A stretch of DNA of 64,000 nucleotides, from assembly GCA_910579615.1 (NCBI GenBank), contig CAJTUA010000019.1, positions 19,395 to 83,394 of the forward strand, in the 5' to 3' direction. Made by a program: the position numbers and the translations under genes. Within the stretch, counting starts at the first letter, position 1; the number at the start of each line of letters is the position of its first letter. The notes beneath the pieces were generated by a model. It was not told the origin of the DNA. It saw nothing but the letters and a program-made list of their open reading frames with translations, and made no database searches. This DNA is from an uncultured Lachnospiraceae bacterium. Lineage in GTDB: Bacteria; Bacillota; Clostridia; Lachnospirales; Lachnospiraceae. Positions 24,078 to 32,964 of this stretch are shown here, one piece after another.

Positions 24078-24838
24078 CCCATCTCCATCAGCCACCCGTT
24101 CAATGCCCTCTCCCGCTCGCGCACCCCGCCGGAGGCTTTGTATTCCCCTAAAGTATACTCCCCTTTTATGTTCCCGTCAACGATATAAAGCACCCGCGAG
24201 CATTTTGCCGCAACCTTTACGTCGTGTGTGACCAACATAATGGTTGTGCCCTCGCCGTTGAGCTTTGTCAGCTCCTCCATCACCTCATCCGAGGCGGCGC
24301 GGTTGAGCGCGCCCGTCGGTTCGTCGGCAAAAATCATCTGCGGGCTGTTCACCATGCTGCGGCAGATGCAGGCTCGCTGGAGCTGCCCGCCGGAAACTTC
24401 GTTGATATCGTTGTCCGCAATCTCGGTAATGCCGAGCTTTTTCATCATACTGCGGGCATATGCAAGCTTTTCCTTCCTGCTTTTATTGTTCTGCTTTGAC
24501 TGGAAGGCAGGCAGCAGAATATTGTCGAGTACCGTCAGGTTTTTTAGCATGTACATCTGCTGAAAAATAAAGCCCATCTGGTCAAGGCGCAGCCCCGCGA
24601 GCTCCCCCGGCTTCATTTTCGCGATATCCTTTCCCAAAAAATCCACTTTTCCTGAAGTGATGGCATCCATGCCGGAAACCGCATACAAAAGCGTTGATTT
24701 CCCGGAGCCGGACGGTCCCATCACCGCCACCATCTCGCCCTTTTCCACCCGGAAATTCACGTTCCGTAAAACGTTGTTCTGATGCTTGTTTACGATATAG
24801 GTCTTGCATAAATCCTTTACTTCCAAAACGGCTTCCAT
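24071..24838 (-). CDS. ABC transporter ATP-binding protein (MacB/BceA type)
   Basis: A 255-residue ATPase. Walker A is GPSGSGKST at 41-49, the signature is VSGGQLQRA, and Walker B is MIFADEPTGALN. These place it with ATPases that serve FtsX-type permeases in antimicrobial-peptide or lipid-II-related systems. The upstream gene encodes such a permease. Directly before its ribosome binding site lies a palindromic repeat element (24856-24998). Its 3' end overlaps the response regulator start by seven bases. Confidence 0.93.
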   Translation of the reverse strand: MEAVLEVKDLCKTYIVNKHQNNVLRNVNFRVEKGEMVAVMGPSGSGKSTLLYAVSGMDAITSGKVDFLGKDIAKMKPGELAGLRLDQMGFIFQQMYMLKNLTVLDNILLPAFQSKQNNKSRKEKLAYARSMMKKLGITEIADNDINEVSGGQLQRACICRSMVNSPQMIFADEPTGALNRAASDEVMEELTKLNGEGTTIMLVTHDVKVAAKCSRVLYIVDGNIKGEYTLGEYKASGGVRERERALNGWLMEMGW

Positions 24839-24855
24839 AATATAATCCTCCTATT

Positions 24856-24998
24856 TTAAGTTCCGCATACTCCCTTCCGGACCCTTTTAACGGCAGTGGG
24901 ATTTTTGTCCATTGATTCGCGTTTTTGGCGAATTCATTCCCAAAAATTCCACTGGGGCCTGTACGGGAGTATGCTGTTTTTTAAGCTTTGCATACTCC
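24856..24998. repeat. palindromic repeat element, copy A
   Basis: In the transcribed (minus) sense it runs from a GGAGTATGC-AAAGCTTAA prefix through AAAAAACAGC to GCGGAACTTAAAAT, ending at the AGGAGG of the ATPase gene. A perfect 10-bp outer pair GCATACTCCC/GGGAGTATGC (24865-24874 with 24965-24974) encloses a second stem (24894-24954) with CAGTGG/CCACTG at its base and ATTCGC/GCGAAT near its tip. The prefix repeats the 3' arm of the outer stem. Related copies are at 50983, 55972 and 62726. Confidence 0.8.
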
Positions 24999-24999
24999 G

Positions 25000-27351
25000 C
25001 TACTCGATATTCGATGTCTCCGATGCTGCAATTTTCCTGACCTGCGTTGCGCCCATGGCTGCTGCCGCAAGTATGGTTGCGAATAGCACGGCAAGCGGAT
25101 AAATCACATAAACCTCCATTGCCACGATCTCAAATTCGATGCGGTACGCGCCCATCATCCGGAAAATCGGTTCTACCGTAAGCTTTGAGAGCGGCGTGGA
25201 TATTGCCGTTCCAATCAGGATGCTGAAAACAAGCACAATCCCAATCCGCATGGACTGCCACGCCACAAGCGAGGAATCCTGAAAACCGATTGCCTTTAAC
25301 ACGGCAATTTCGCTCTTCTCCTTTGTGATAAAGCTCTTGACCATCAGCAGCGCCACTAAGACATTGATGCACAGAATAATCCCTAAAATCAGGTTTTTCA
25401 CGCCCTGAAGCTGCCCTGCCACATCGCCAATCATATAGCTGATATATTCGCCTGCCGAAAAAACAGAGGTTTCCGGATACGCTTTTTTTAACATTTCTTT
25501 CCGCTGCGCTGCCGTCTGTGCATCCGGATGGTCCTGATATGAAATCTGGACGGCAAAGCTTCCGGCGGCAAGCGAGAAATCAATCTCCTCCCCCTCGTAA
25601 AAGCGGATGCCCTCCCCGAGATTGTTCATGCTCTGGTTGATGGCTGTCACAATAAATTCTTTCCGGTTTCCGCCAATGTCAATTTCCACGGTATCGCCAA
25701 TCTGTGCGCCAATCGTATCTGCAGTTATGTAGGAAAGCGCAACTTCCCCGGGATTTTTGGGCGCGCTCCCTTCCAGATAGGCATATTCCTCCGCCCTCAC
25801 CCCGCCGACACCGATAAACGCGAGGGAAGAACATTTCTTGCTGCCGTATGAGACATAAAAGCGGAACATAATTTCCTGAAATACCCTTGCTTCAATTCCG
25901 TTTTCCTGCAGGGTCTGCTGGACCTCTTTTAGGTTTTCCTGTATCATTTCCTCATTTTTCCCGTTCGCGCTAAGCAAAAGCTCCTGTGAAATCGCAATAT
26001 CACAGTCCGCCATGTTAAAGAGTTTGATTTGCTTATCCGATTGGAGCGTGTTAATCGTATTGACCGGAATAACAATAAGCAAAAGCCCAAGTGTAAAAAT
26101 CAAAATCATCGAAAGGTATTTTTTCGTTCCGCTTAAAATATCGTTCACCGCCATAAACGGCACAGGCTTTAAGCGTGACCGGCTAAAAGATATCATGCTT
26201 TTTTTCCCGTAGCGCTCGCCCGTCTCCCCACTGCGAACCGCGTCCACCGGGGAGAAACGGCAGATTTTCCTTGTGCAGAAATAGCAGAATAATACGACAA
26301 TCCCTGCCGTTGCCGCCGCACACAGGATATTCAAGTAAAATTTATTGCCACCGGAAAGAATGATGTTTTTTGATACCCTCTCGATTAAAAGATTGCCGAA
26401 CGGGAAACTTAACACAATCCCAATCCCCGCACCGAGAACGGAAATTGCAAAATATTTGGCGATGTAGAGTGCCCGGATTTTCCCGTTTGGAATGCCGATT
26501 GCCTTCATGACCCCAATTTCCCGGAACTCCTCACTCAGCGTAAAATGGATGGTAAAGCGCAGGATTACCATGGAAATCAGGATAAGGCATATGCTTACCA
26601 CAAGCACGACCGCGGCAATCAGCATATCCATAATATACATCATCTTGATTCCGGAACGGTTCACATTTAGGATGGATTTAAGATTGAAATCGTTGAATTT
26701 TTCCATGAAGGAAGCATCGTTGGTGTATACGGCAAGGGAAGTGAATTTTGTTTGCCCTTCCCGGTCAAAAAATGCCAAATCATTATCACTCACCAGAAAG
26801 CGCGTCATGCCAGTCATCGAGGAACCGAACAGCGCGTCCTTTGTGCTGCCCTTTAAGGTGAAACTTTTTTTCTCACCGCAAAACTCAATATCCATGGTAC
26901 AGCCCTCGTAAAAATTGTTCTTTTCCGAGGAAAAAATACCGGCAGGAACATAAATCTCCCCGTCATTTACCCGCGTAACCTCCTGCGCGTTTTTGTCAAA
27001 AACCCGGCTGCCCTGCGTTGCGGAAAGCACAACGGAATTGCTGTACTCAAACGGTTCCCCGTCAACATAAATATCCCGCGGGTCGATTTGGATGAGCTCA
27101 AAGGTACTCAGACCATAGCCATTGTCCGCAGCAAAGCCTTCAAAGCGCTCCGCCTCTTCCCGGTAAGGTGTTGCAAACCAGTAATCGGGCACCTCTGCCA
27201 TCTCAAAATAATCGTCGAGCGCCGTGGTGATGGTGAACATATTGTTCACACTGCTCGCGATAAAGGTTGCCGCGAGAATAATGAATATCAGCACGATTGC
27301 ATTCATGGTTTTCTTTCGTTTCAGGTCTTTTTTCAGTATGCGTAAGTACAT
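25000..27351 (-). CDS. FtsX-type ABC transporter permease
   Basis: A 783-residue permease. A membrane segment near residues 17-37 is followed by an extracellular domain, three membrane segments of FtsX fold (about 250-370, ending CTRKICRFSPVDAVRSGE), a second extracellular domain of about 200 residues, and a second FtsX fold at the C-terminus (LILGIILCINVLVALLMVK onwards). Such double-FtsX permeases work with MacB/BceA-type ATPases, either exporting or removing antimicrobial compounds from the membrane. The ATPase gene follows after the palindromic element. The tail ATLAAAAMGATQ-like text reads TILAAAAMGATQVRKI. Confidence 0.9.
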   Translation of the reverse strand: MYLRILKKDLKRKKTMNAIVLIFIILAATFIASSVNNMFTITTALDDYFEMAEVPDYWFATPYREEAERFEGFAADNGYGLSTFELIQIDPRDIYVDGEPFEYSNSVVLSATQGSRVFDKNAQEVTRVNDGEIYVPAGIFSSEKNNFYEGCTMDIEFCGEKKSFTLKGSTKDALFGSSMTGMTRFLVSDNDLAFFDREGQTKFTSLAVYTNDASFMEKFNDFNLKSILNVNRSGIKMMYIMDMLIAAVVLVVSICLILISMVILRFTIHFTLSEEFREIGVMKAIGIPNGKIRALYIAKYFAISVLGAGIGIVLSFPFGNLLIERVSKNIILSGGNKFYLNILCAAATAGIVVLFCYFCTRKICRFSPVDAVRSGETGERYGKKSMISFSRSRLKPVPFMAVNDILSGTKKYLSMILIFTLGLLLIVIPVNTINTLQSDKQIKLFNMADCDIAISQELLLSANGKNEEMIQENLKEVQQTLQENGIEARVFQEIMFRFYVSYGSKKCSSLAFIGVGGVRAEEYAYLEGSAPKNPGEVALSYITADTIGAQIGDTVEIDIGGNRKEFIVTAINQSMNNLGEGIRFYEGEEIDFSLAAGSFAVQISYQDHPDAQTAAQRKEMLKKAYPETSVFSAGEYISYMIGDVAGQLQGVKNLILGIILCINVLVALLMVKSFITKEKSEIAVLKAIGFQDSSLVAWQSMRIGIVLVFSILIGTAISTPLSKLTVEPIFRMMGAYRIEFEIVAMEVYVIYPLAVLFATILAAAAMGATQVRKIAASETSNIE

Positions 27352-27461
27352 TTGTATTGGACTCCTTTCCCTGATGGTAAGGCTATGATAACATGGGAAA
27401 TGTTAAAAAATCCTTAAATGGAAGAGAAAGTTTTTTTCTTTTGCTACCGTTTCGCAGTTCT

Positions 27462-28346
27462 TTAATTTACAGTGCAGAAACCAGAGCTCGTTTGTGCTTC
27501 TTTGTCCGTGTGTTCGTCAAATTCCGCCTGGCTGAATTTTTGAATCCCTGTCAGCGTCCCATTCCCGGAAATGTCCGGATTTGCAAAATCACGCACCGTG
27601 TAAATGTCGATGGAACCGCCTTCGCTCCACAAGGTGCGGAGGGAGCCCTTGAACTTCCCACCCGTCAGCCTCTCGCCGTTGGAGGTCAGCACATCCTGAA
27701 ACAGCCGGACTTTTTCACCGTTGTAATACCACTGGTCATTTTTTGCATCATAGGTAACGCCAAATGCCTCATATTCTTTTGCCATATCTTCCAGTTCTTT
27801 TGTGGATGCCGGGTCGCCAGCCACAGCCACAGGAGATGAATTTTTGATTGCCCCAATGTCGCGGGCGGCAAATTCTTCTGCCGTAAATTCCTTTACACCT
27901 ATCAGTTTTCCGCCAGGTTCAAAGGAACCATCGTTCGAGCGGACAAAATCACTCAGGTCACGGACGGCATAAACGTCAACCACACCGTTTTCATTCAAAA
28001 AATCTTTCCCTGCCTGCATGCCGTCCCCTATGCTGTAGTAGTCCTCAAACCACCTCACCAGCCTGCCATTATATTGCAGTTCGTTTTTGTCGGCATCGTA
28101 AATCAGGCCAAACTGCTCATAGGGCTTGAATTGTTCTGCATAGGAAACAACATCGTCTGCCATCCCATCTTTATCAATGGCATAGATGGCTTCCATCGTC
28201 CCATCCTTATCCTTGGCATAGACGGTTCCCGCCGCCCCATCCCCGACAACGGCATGGATGGATTCCGCCGCGGTACGGTACACGGTCAGGCATCCTGCAA
28301 GCAATCCCCCGCCAAGGGCGAATGCAAATAATTTTTTTGTGTTCAT
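27462..28346 (-). CDS. putative lipoprotein with duplicated ~88-residue domain
   Basis: A 294-residue protein with an N-terminal hydrophobic stretch ending in LAGC (Cys19), a plausible lipobox. Residues 76-163 and 192-279 are two copies of one domain: FGLIYDADKNELQYNGRLVR against FGVTYDAKNDQWYYNGEKVR, VDVYAVRD against IDIYTVRD, and a closing EFTAEEF against KFSQAEF. I recall similar domains attached to BlaR1/M56-type sensor peptidases in Lachnospiraceae, but I do not know a function. The ATG at 28346 follows AAAGGATGG. It lies between two two-component systems and upstream of the ABC permease, so a sensing role at the cell surface is possible. Confidence 0.75.
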   Translation of the reverse strand: MNTKKLFAFALGGGLLAGCLTVYRTAAESIHAVVGDGAAGTVYAKDKDGTMEAIYAIDKDGMADDVVSYAEQFKPYEQFGLIYDADKNELQYNGRLVRWFEDYYSIGDGMQAGKDFLNENGVVDVYAVRDLSDFVRSNDGSFEPGGKLIGVKEFTAEEFAARDIGAIKNSSPVAVAGDPASTKELEDMAKEYEAFGVTYDAKNDQWYYNGEKVRLFQDVLTSNGERLTGGKFKGSLRTLWSEGGSIDIYTVRDFANPDISGNGTLTGIQKFSQAEFDEHTDKEAQTSSGFCTVN

Positions 28347-28440
28347 AAAGAAACACCATCCTTTCTTTTTGGTATATTGAAAGAATACCATGCTTTTTTG
28401 TGATGCATTTGGGATTTGCTTGTAATTTATGTGTAGCCGG

Positions 28441-28468
28441 AAAAACGGCAGGGCACCCCCCGCCGCTT
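28441..28468 (-). terminator. terminator after histidine kinase
   Basis: In the minus sense, a GC-rich stem made of GCGGCGGGG and the complementary CCCTGCCG is followed by TTTTT. It lies just beyond the stop of the kinase at 28474 and upstream of the lipoprotein gene. Confidence 0.65.
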
Positions 28469-28473
28469 TCCCA

Positions 28474-29898
28474 TTACTGGCAGATTGTAAATGAAAACTT
28501 CACCCCGCACTGCGTATTGCAGACCGCACATTCGCTCCCGTGCTGCCGCAAAATTTCCTGCACGATATATAGCCCAAGCCCACTTCCTCCGGTTTTCCGG
28601 CTTCTTGACTGCTCCACGCGGTAAAATGCATCAAACAGTTTCGGGATGCTATCCTCCGGAATATGTGCCTGCGTGTTTTCAACGGCAAATTCCACTTGTT
28701 CATGCTTTGCAAATGCAAAAATATGAATTGCCGCCCCTTGCGGGGAATATTTGATGGCGTTGCCGATAAGGTTTGAAAACACTTTTTCCATCAGCATTTT
28801 ATTTCCGCTGACAAAAACTTCTGACGGGATATCAAGATGTATCTGCAAATCTTTTTCTGCAATGAAATCCTGCATTTCGCACAGGTAGGACTTGATGATT
28901 TGCACGCAATCCAGGCGGTCTTTTTTGAAATTGGCGTCCGCGGTTTCCAGACGGGAAACCGTCAGGATTTCCTGAACCATCGTTTCCAGTGTATTTGCAA
29001 TTTCCAACGCTCTCGCCAAATATTTTCCGTGGTCTTTATATACCCCGATGCCAAGAAGCATCCCTTCCAGCTGCCCTTTGATAATTGTAATGGGCGTTTT
29101 CAGTTCGTGGGATACCGCCGAAAAGAAATTTGTGCGGGACTGCTCCAGCTTTTTCTCATGCTCTATGTCGGCTTCAAGTTTTCTGTTCGCGCTCTGCAAA
29201 TCCGACAGGGCAAAGGAAAGCTTGCGGGAGAGTGTATTAAGGCTTCTTCCCAATATCCCAAGCTCATCGGTCCGCCGCCCGTCAACCTCCCACTCCAACT
29301 GCAAATCAGACATTTTCTCTGCAATATGGCTGATTGCCAGCACCGGCTTTGTAATGATACGCGAATACAGCCAGGACACGCTAAAAGCCGCCGCCAAAAC
29401 AACAAGCAGAATCAGTGGAAAGATACGGGCAAAGGATTGCTGCAACTGCGCAACCTGTTTCGCCTCACCGTAAACAAGAAGCATATATCGGTCATTGCTG
29501 TCCGCGAAGGAAAAATAGTATTCACTTGAAAGGACAGGCGTTGCTGTCCTGTCGTCGGTGAAGGCAAATTGTGCGTAATTGCCTCCCCATCCATCGTCAA
29601 ATTCCGCCGTGGGCAATGGTACCAAACCGCCGTTGCTATGATACAGCTCAACGGAATCGATTTCCGGATCCTGGATAAACCAATCGAACAAGCCGCCACT
29701 TTCCAAAAACGCGACCTGCTCTAGTTCGGTTACAAAATCCTGCACCCGTTCCTTTAGGGCTGCTGTCAGCCTGTTCGAATAGGTCTGTGGCATCCAGCAT
29801 GCCAACAAGCCAAATACCAGCAGCGATACACCGAACAATATTACCATTGTGGTGAGAAACACTTTTGCAAACAGGCTGCTTTTAATTTTCTTTCTCAA
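28474..29898 (-). CDS. sensor histidine kinase (HAMP type, TTG start likely)
   Basis: About 474 residues. There are two membrane segments (near residues 10-35 and 160-185), a sensor loop of about 125 residues, HAMP, an H box (FFSAVSHELKTPITIIKGQLEGM), N box (SNLIGNAIKYSPQG) and G box (GGSGLGLYIVQEIL). No ATG fits. A TTG at 29898 follows GAGGGGTGGGG at about seven bases and overlaps the response regulator end; another TTG at 29937 is less well placed. It pairs with the regulator upstream, in the VanS/BaeS style. The ligand is unknown. Confidence 0.88.
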   Translation of the reverse strand: MRKKIKSSLFAKVFLTTMVILFGVSLLVFGLLACWMPQTYSNRLTAALKERVQDFVTELEQVAFLESGGLFDWFIQDPEIDSVELYHSNGGLVPLPTAEFDDGWGGNYAQFAFTDDRTATPVLSSEYYFSFADSNDRYMLLVYGEAKQVAQLQQSFARIFPLILLVVLAAAFSVSWLYSRIITKPVLAISHIAEKMSDLQLEWEVDGRRTDELGILGRSLNTLSRKLSFALSDLQSANRKLEADIEHEKKLEQSRTNFFSAVSHELKTPITIIKGQLEGMLLGIGVYKDHGKYLARALEIANTLETMVQEILTVSRLETADANFKKDRLDCVQIIKSYLCEMQDFIAEKDLQIHLDIPSEVFVSGNKMLMEKVFSNLIGNAIKYSPQGAAIHIFAFAKHEQVEFAVENTQAHIPEDSIPKLFDAFYRVEQSRSRKTGGSGLGLYIVQEILRQHGSECAVCNTQCGVKFSFTICQ

Positions 29899-30556
29899 TT
29901 TTATACCCCACCCCTCTGATTGTCTGGATAAAATCAATCCCCAGCTTTTTCCTCAGGTTCTTGATGTGTGTATCCACGACACGCTCGTCCCCGTAAAAGT
30001 CATACCGCCATAGCTTATCCAAAAAATTCTGCCGGGTTAAAATGCGCCCCTGATTCGTCAGCAGTTCTTTCAGCACTTCAAATTCCCGCTGTGTCAGCTC
30101 ATAAACTGCCCCGTCTACAGCAGCGGTATAATTGTCGCAATCCAGAATAAGGTTCTGGTAAGCAAGTGTTTTGTGCGCGTCATTGTGCGCCCCTTTGCTC
30201 CGCCGCAGGACAGCCGCAATCTTGCGGATTAAAATCGGCATGGAAAAAGGTTTTGTGATGTAATCGTCAACCTGCAAATCAAGCCCCCGGATTTGTTCTT
30301 CCTCACCGCTCAATGCAGTAAGCATGATGATGGGAACACCAGACTGTTTTCGTATCAGCTCGCAGACGGTAAAGCCATCAATCTTAGGAAGCATTACATC
30401 AAGCAACACCAAATCAAATTGTGCGGTCAAAAATGCGGAGAGCGCCTCCACACCGTCGTTGGCTAAAACTGTCTCGTAGCCAATCTCCTGCAGGAAGTTC
30501 TTCAAAAGCTCCTGAATATCCAAATCATCCTCGACAACTAAAATCTTTTGCATCAT
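29882..30556 (-). CDS. OmpR-family response regulator
   Basis: A 224-residue regulator: receiver domain (KILVVEDDLDIQELLKNF, Asp in LVLLDVMLPKIDG, Lys in YITKPFS) and winged helix (YELTQREFEVLKELLTNQGRILTRQNFLDKLW, split by the usual turn). Two ATGs in a row follow GGAGG (30556 and 30553); either could be used. It overlaps the kinase start. It is the second two-component system in this block and is divergent from the ankyrin gene. Confidence 0.92.
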   Translation of the reverse strand: MMQKILVVEDDLDIQELLKNFLQEIGYETVLANDGVEALSAFLTAQFDLVLLDVMLPKIDGFTVCELIRKQSGVPIIMLTALSGEEEQIRGLDLQVDDYITKPFSMPILIRKIAAVLRRSKGAHNDAHKTLAYQNLILDCDNYTAAVDGAVYELTQREFEVLKELLTNQGRILTRQNFLDKLWRYDFYGDERVVDTHIKNLRKKLGIDFIQTIRGVGYKIEKEN

Positions 30557-30694
30557 GACACCTCCAGGGGATAGTATAACATAAGATTTTGTGATTTGTG
30601 TGTAGTTTTCAAATTTCCTGTTCATTATCCCCCCGACTATGTTATCCCACAATCCTGCGAAATACAAAAGGGAACCGAAAATTCAGAAAAGAGG

Positions 30695-30723
30695 TTGAAG
30701 AAAGGGCGGGGAGCCGCTATAAT
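30695..30723 (+). promoter_or_regulatory. promoter of ankyrin gene
   Basis: TTGAAG (30695-30700) and a perfect TATAAT (30718-30723) are separated by 17 bases. The start would be near 30730, about 42 bases before the ATG. Confidence 0.75.
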
Positions 30724-30771
30724 ATTTACTGGTAATCTGTGCAAAAACAACAAATGGGAGGAAAAAAAAAT

Positions 30772-32811
30772 ATGGACATGCAGGAAATCACCGAATTACT
30801 TTTAAACACCGCCGAAAGCCGCAGAGGAAAATTTGTCCCGTGGTGGGAGGACGATTTTGAAAACTGTGACTACCGCAACCTCATTTTTACACCGGAGGAA
30901 ATCCAACAGGTCGAAGAAGCCGTGGCATCATGCGGGGTGGAAGTTTTGTCTGCCCCGGTTGGAACGGAGGGCTACTCCCTCTTCCATCTGCTTGTGTGGC
31001 TCAATTTTTACACTGCGGCAGAATGCGCACTTAACGCAGGCGTTGACGCAGATATCATGGACAGCGGGAATAACAGGGTTACACCGCTGCTGTTTGCATG
31101 CAGCCGGGGCAATTTTTCCATGGCAAAACTTCTTTGTGAGCACGGAGCCAACAAGGCGCACTGTGACGCAAAGGGACGCAATGGCTTCCATTATCTGGCA
31201 CATCCTTTTGCAAAGGGGTTAGAGATTACGGAGCCGCCCCGCCATTCTTTAAGCCAGAGGAAGGAAATTGCAATGATGCTTGCACAAAATGCCGACATCA
31301 ACCAAAAAGATGCCCAGGGCATCGCGCCTTTGGTCTATCTGGTGGACGGCGGACTTCCGATGATTTGTGCTGCCCTGATTGATACATATCTAAAGCTCGG
31401 GGCAGACCCTTATTTTATTGATGATAACGGCGGCACACTGTTGTACCGCGCAATCCTGCGCGGGCGCGCCACGGCGGCGCTGCGCCTGATGGAGTACCCG
31501 GAACTTGTCGCACAGAAAACAACGTCCGGGAAAACCGTTCTTATGGAAGCTGCTGAAAGGGATCAGGAAGGGATTTGCATCGCATTAAAAGACCACGGTG
31601 CCGAGGGGGATTACAAGGAGTTTGACTCCATCAACCTTGCCCGGCTTGCCAACAATGCCTTTACCAATGTATTTGGCGGCCGCCAGGAAACCGACCCGCT
31701 CGCCATCGGAATTTATTTTACCAAGAAACTCATCGCGCTTGCAAAGGAGGAGGAGGATTACGGGTGCCTGGAATATATTCTGGATGATGCCCTGAGGGAT
31801 GAAAGCGCCCAGGTGCTTGATTTGTTCCATGAAGCGGGAATTGATTTTAACGAGCCGTACTACGGCGGCTGCGATGATGTGAACTGTCTGCGGGATAAAT
31901 GCATGGAATGCTGCAGAAACGCGGATATTGTGAAAAAGCTGGAAGGGTTTGGCGTGGACATGGAGCGCGCAGTGATTTCAGGCAGGACTCCGGCGATTAT
32001 TCTTGCATCGTGGGGGGACTGTGAGGCGGAAGTGTTTCGCCTCTTTTCCGCACATGCGCTGGAGGAGCGGGATAACACCGGGCGGGCTGCCATCCATTAT
32101 GCCGCTATGAGGGAGGGTACCGATATGCTTTCCATCATGTTAAGCCAGGGCGTGGACGTGAACCTGACGCAGGATGCCCCGGCGGAGGCGGGGAATACGC
32201 CGCTGCACCTTGCCTGCCTTTACGGGAATATCGAAGCGGCAAAGCTTTTGATGGATTCCGGCGCGGATGATACGATGAAGAATGCAAAGGGCGAAACCCC
32301 GGCACATAAGCTTCTGCTCCCGAATACCCAGCACAGGGAATTGACGACCGAGGAGAGGAAGGCGCTTTTCTCGCTTCTTAAGCATGTTGATGTTGTGGGC
32401 AATTCCGGGGAAACGCCACTTCTGCTGCTGATGTCATGGTCGATTTCGAAATTGCAGCTGGAGATTAAGGACCTTCTTGCAGTCCTTATCGAAAAAGGCG
32501 TGGATGTCAACCGACGGAACTATGAGGGCAAAACCGCGCTATTGTTGTGTGCTGACAATTTCAACCACTATATCCGGCAGATAAATCTGATTAAAATGCT
32601 GCATGAGGCGGGTGCGGATTTGAACGCGACCGATGCCGAGGGAAACAATGCGCTGTACTATGTGTTCCAGTTCGGTGCGCAGAATGTGGCAAAATATCTG
32701 CTGAAGAACGGCGCGGATTATTTGCATACAAACAATGAAGGGGTTACACCTGCACAGGTGGCGGTGGAGAAAGGGTATGACACGTTGTTTGGGCTGATGC
32801 CCGAGCTGTAA
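30772..32811 (+). CDS. large ankyrin-repeat protein
   Basis: A 679-residue protein with about ten ankyrin repeats, grouped in an N-terminal set (residues about 65-290) and a C-terminal set (about 400-679), with clear units such as NTPLHLACLYGNIEAAKLLMDSGAD and NALYYVFQFGAQNVAKYLLKNGAD (each about 33 residues in full). Between the sets is a non-ankyrin stretch with a cysteine cluster, Cys367, 372, 377, 380 and 381. No signal peptide or membrane segment is seen, so it is probably cytoplasmic and binds proteins. The ATG follows GGGAGG. It stands alone with its own promoter and terminator. The partner is unknown. Confidence 0.85.
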   Translation: MDMQEITELLLNTAESRRGKFVPWWEDDFENCDYRNLIFTPEEIQQVEEAVASCGVEVLSAPVGTEGYSLFHLLVWLNFYTAAECALNAGVDADIMDSGNNRVTPLLFACSRGNFSMAKLLCEHGANKAHCDAKGRNGFHYLAHPFAKGLEITEPPRHSLSQRKEIAMMLAQNADINQKDAQGIAPLVYLVDGGLPMICAALIDTYLKLGADPYFIDDNGGTLLYRAILRGRATAALRLMEYPELVAQKTTSGKTVLMEAAERDQEGICIALKDHGAEGDYKEFDSINLARLANNAFTNVFGGRQETDPLAIGIYFTKKLIALAKEEEDYGCLEYILDDALRDESAQVLDLFHEAGIDFNEPYYGGCDDVNCLRDKCMECCRNADIVKKLEGFGVDMERAVISGRTPAIILASWGDCEAEVFRLFSAHALEERDNTGRAAIHYAAMREGTDMLSIMLSQGVDVNLTQDAPAEAGNTPLHLACLYGNIEAAKLLMDSGADDTMKNAKGETPAHKLLLPNTQHRELTTEERKALFSLLKHVDVVGNSGETPLLLLMSWSISKLQLEIKDLLAVLIEKGVDVNRRNYEGKTALLLCADNFNHYIRQINLIKMLHEAGADLNATDAEGNNALYYVFQFGAQNVAKYLLKNGADYLHTNNEGVTPAQVAVEKGYDTLFGLMPEL

Positions 32812-32871
32812 AGTTTTGGGCAGCGAATCCTTGCCTTGCAGGATGGAATACGGCTGCGCGCAACATCCCCA

Positions 32872-32920
32872 AAAAGCTCCGGGAAGAAACCTTTTTTCGG
32901 GTTCCTTCCCGGAGCTTTTA
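32872..32920. terminator. bidirectional terminator
   Basis: AAAAGCTCCGGGAA (from 32872) pairs with TTCCCGGAGCTTTT (32906-32919), with an inner GAAACC/GGTTCC extension. A and U tracts on both sides suit both the ankyrin gene and the convergent AlkD-like gene. Confidence 0.85.
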
Positions 32921-32964
32921 TTGTAACGGGGAATTTCGCATCTGGCATACTGCCCCTTTTGACA

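Noticed and set aside
29899..29937. Earlier TTG start for the histidine kinase at 28474-29898
   Set aside because: The upstream TTG has no clear ribosome binding site, while the one at 29898 follows a G-rich site at a normal distance. The choice remains uncertain.
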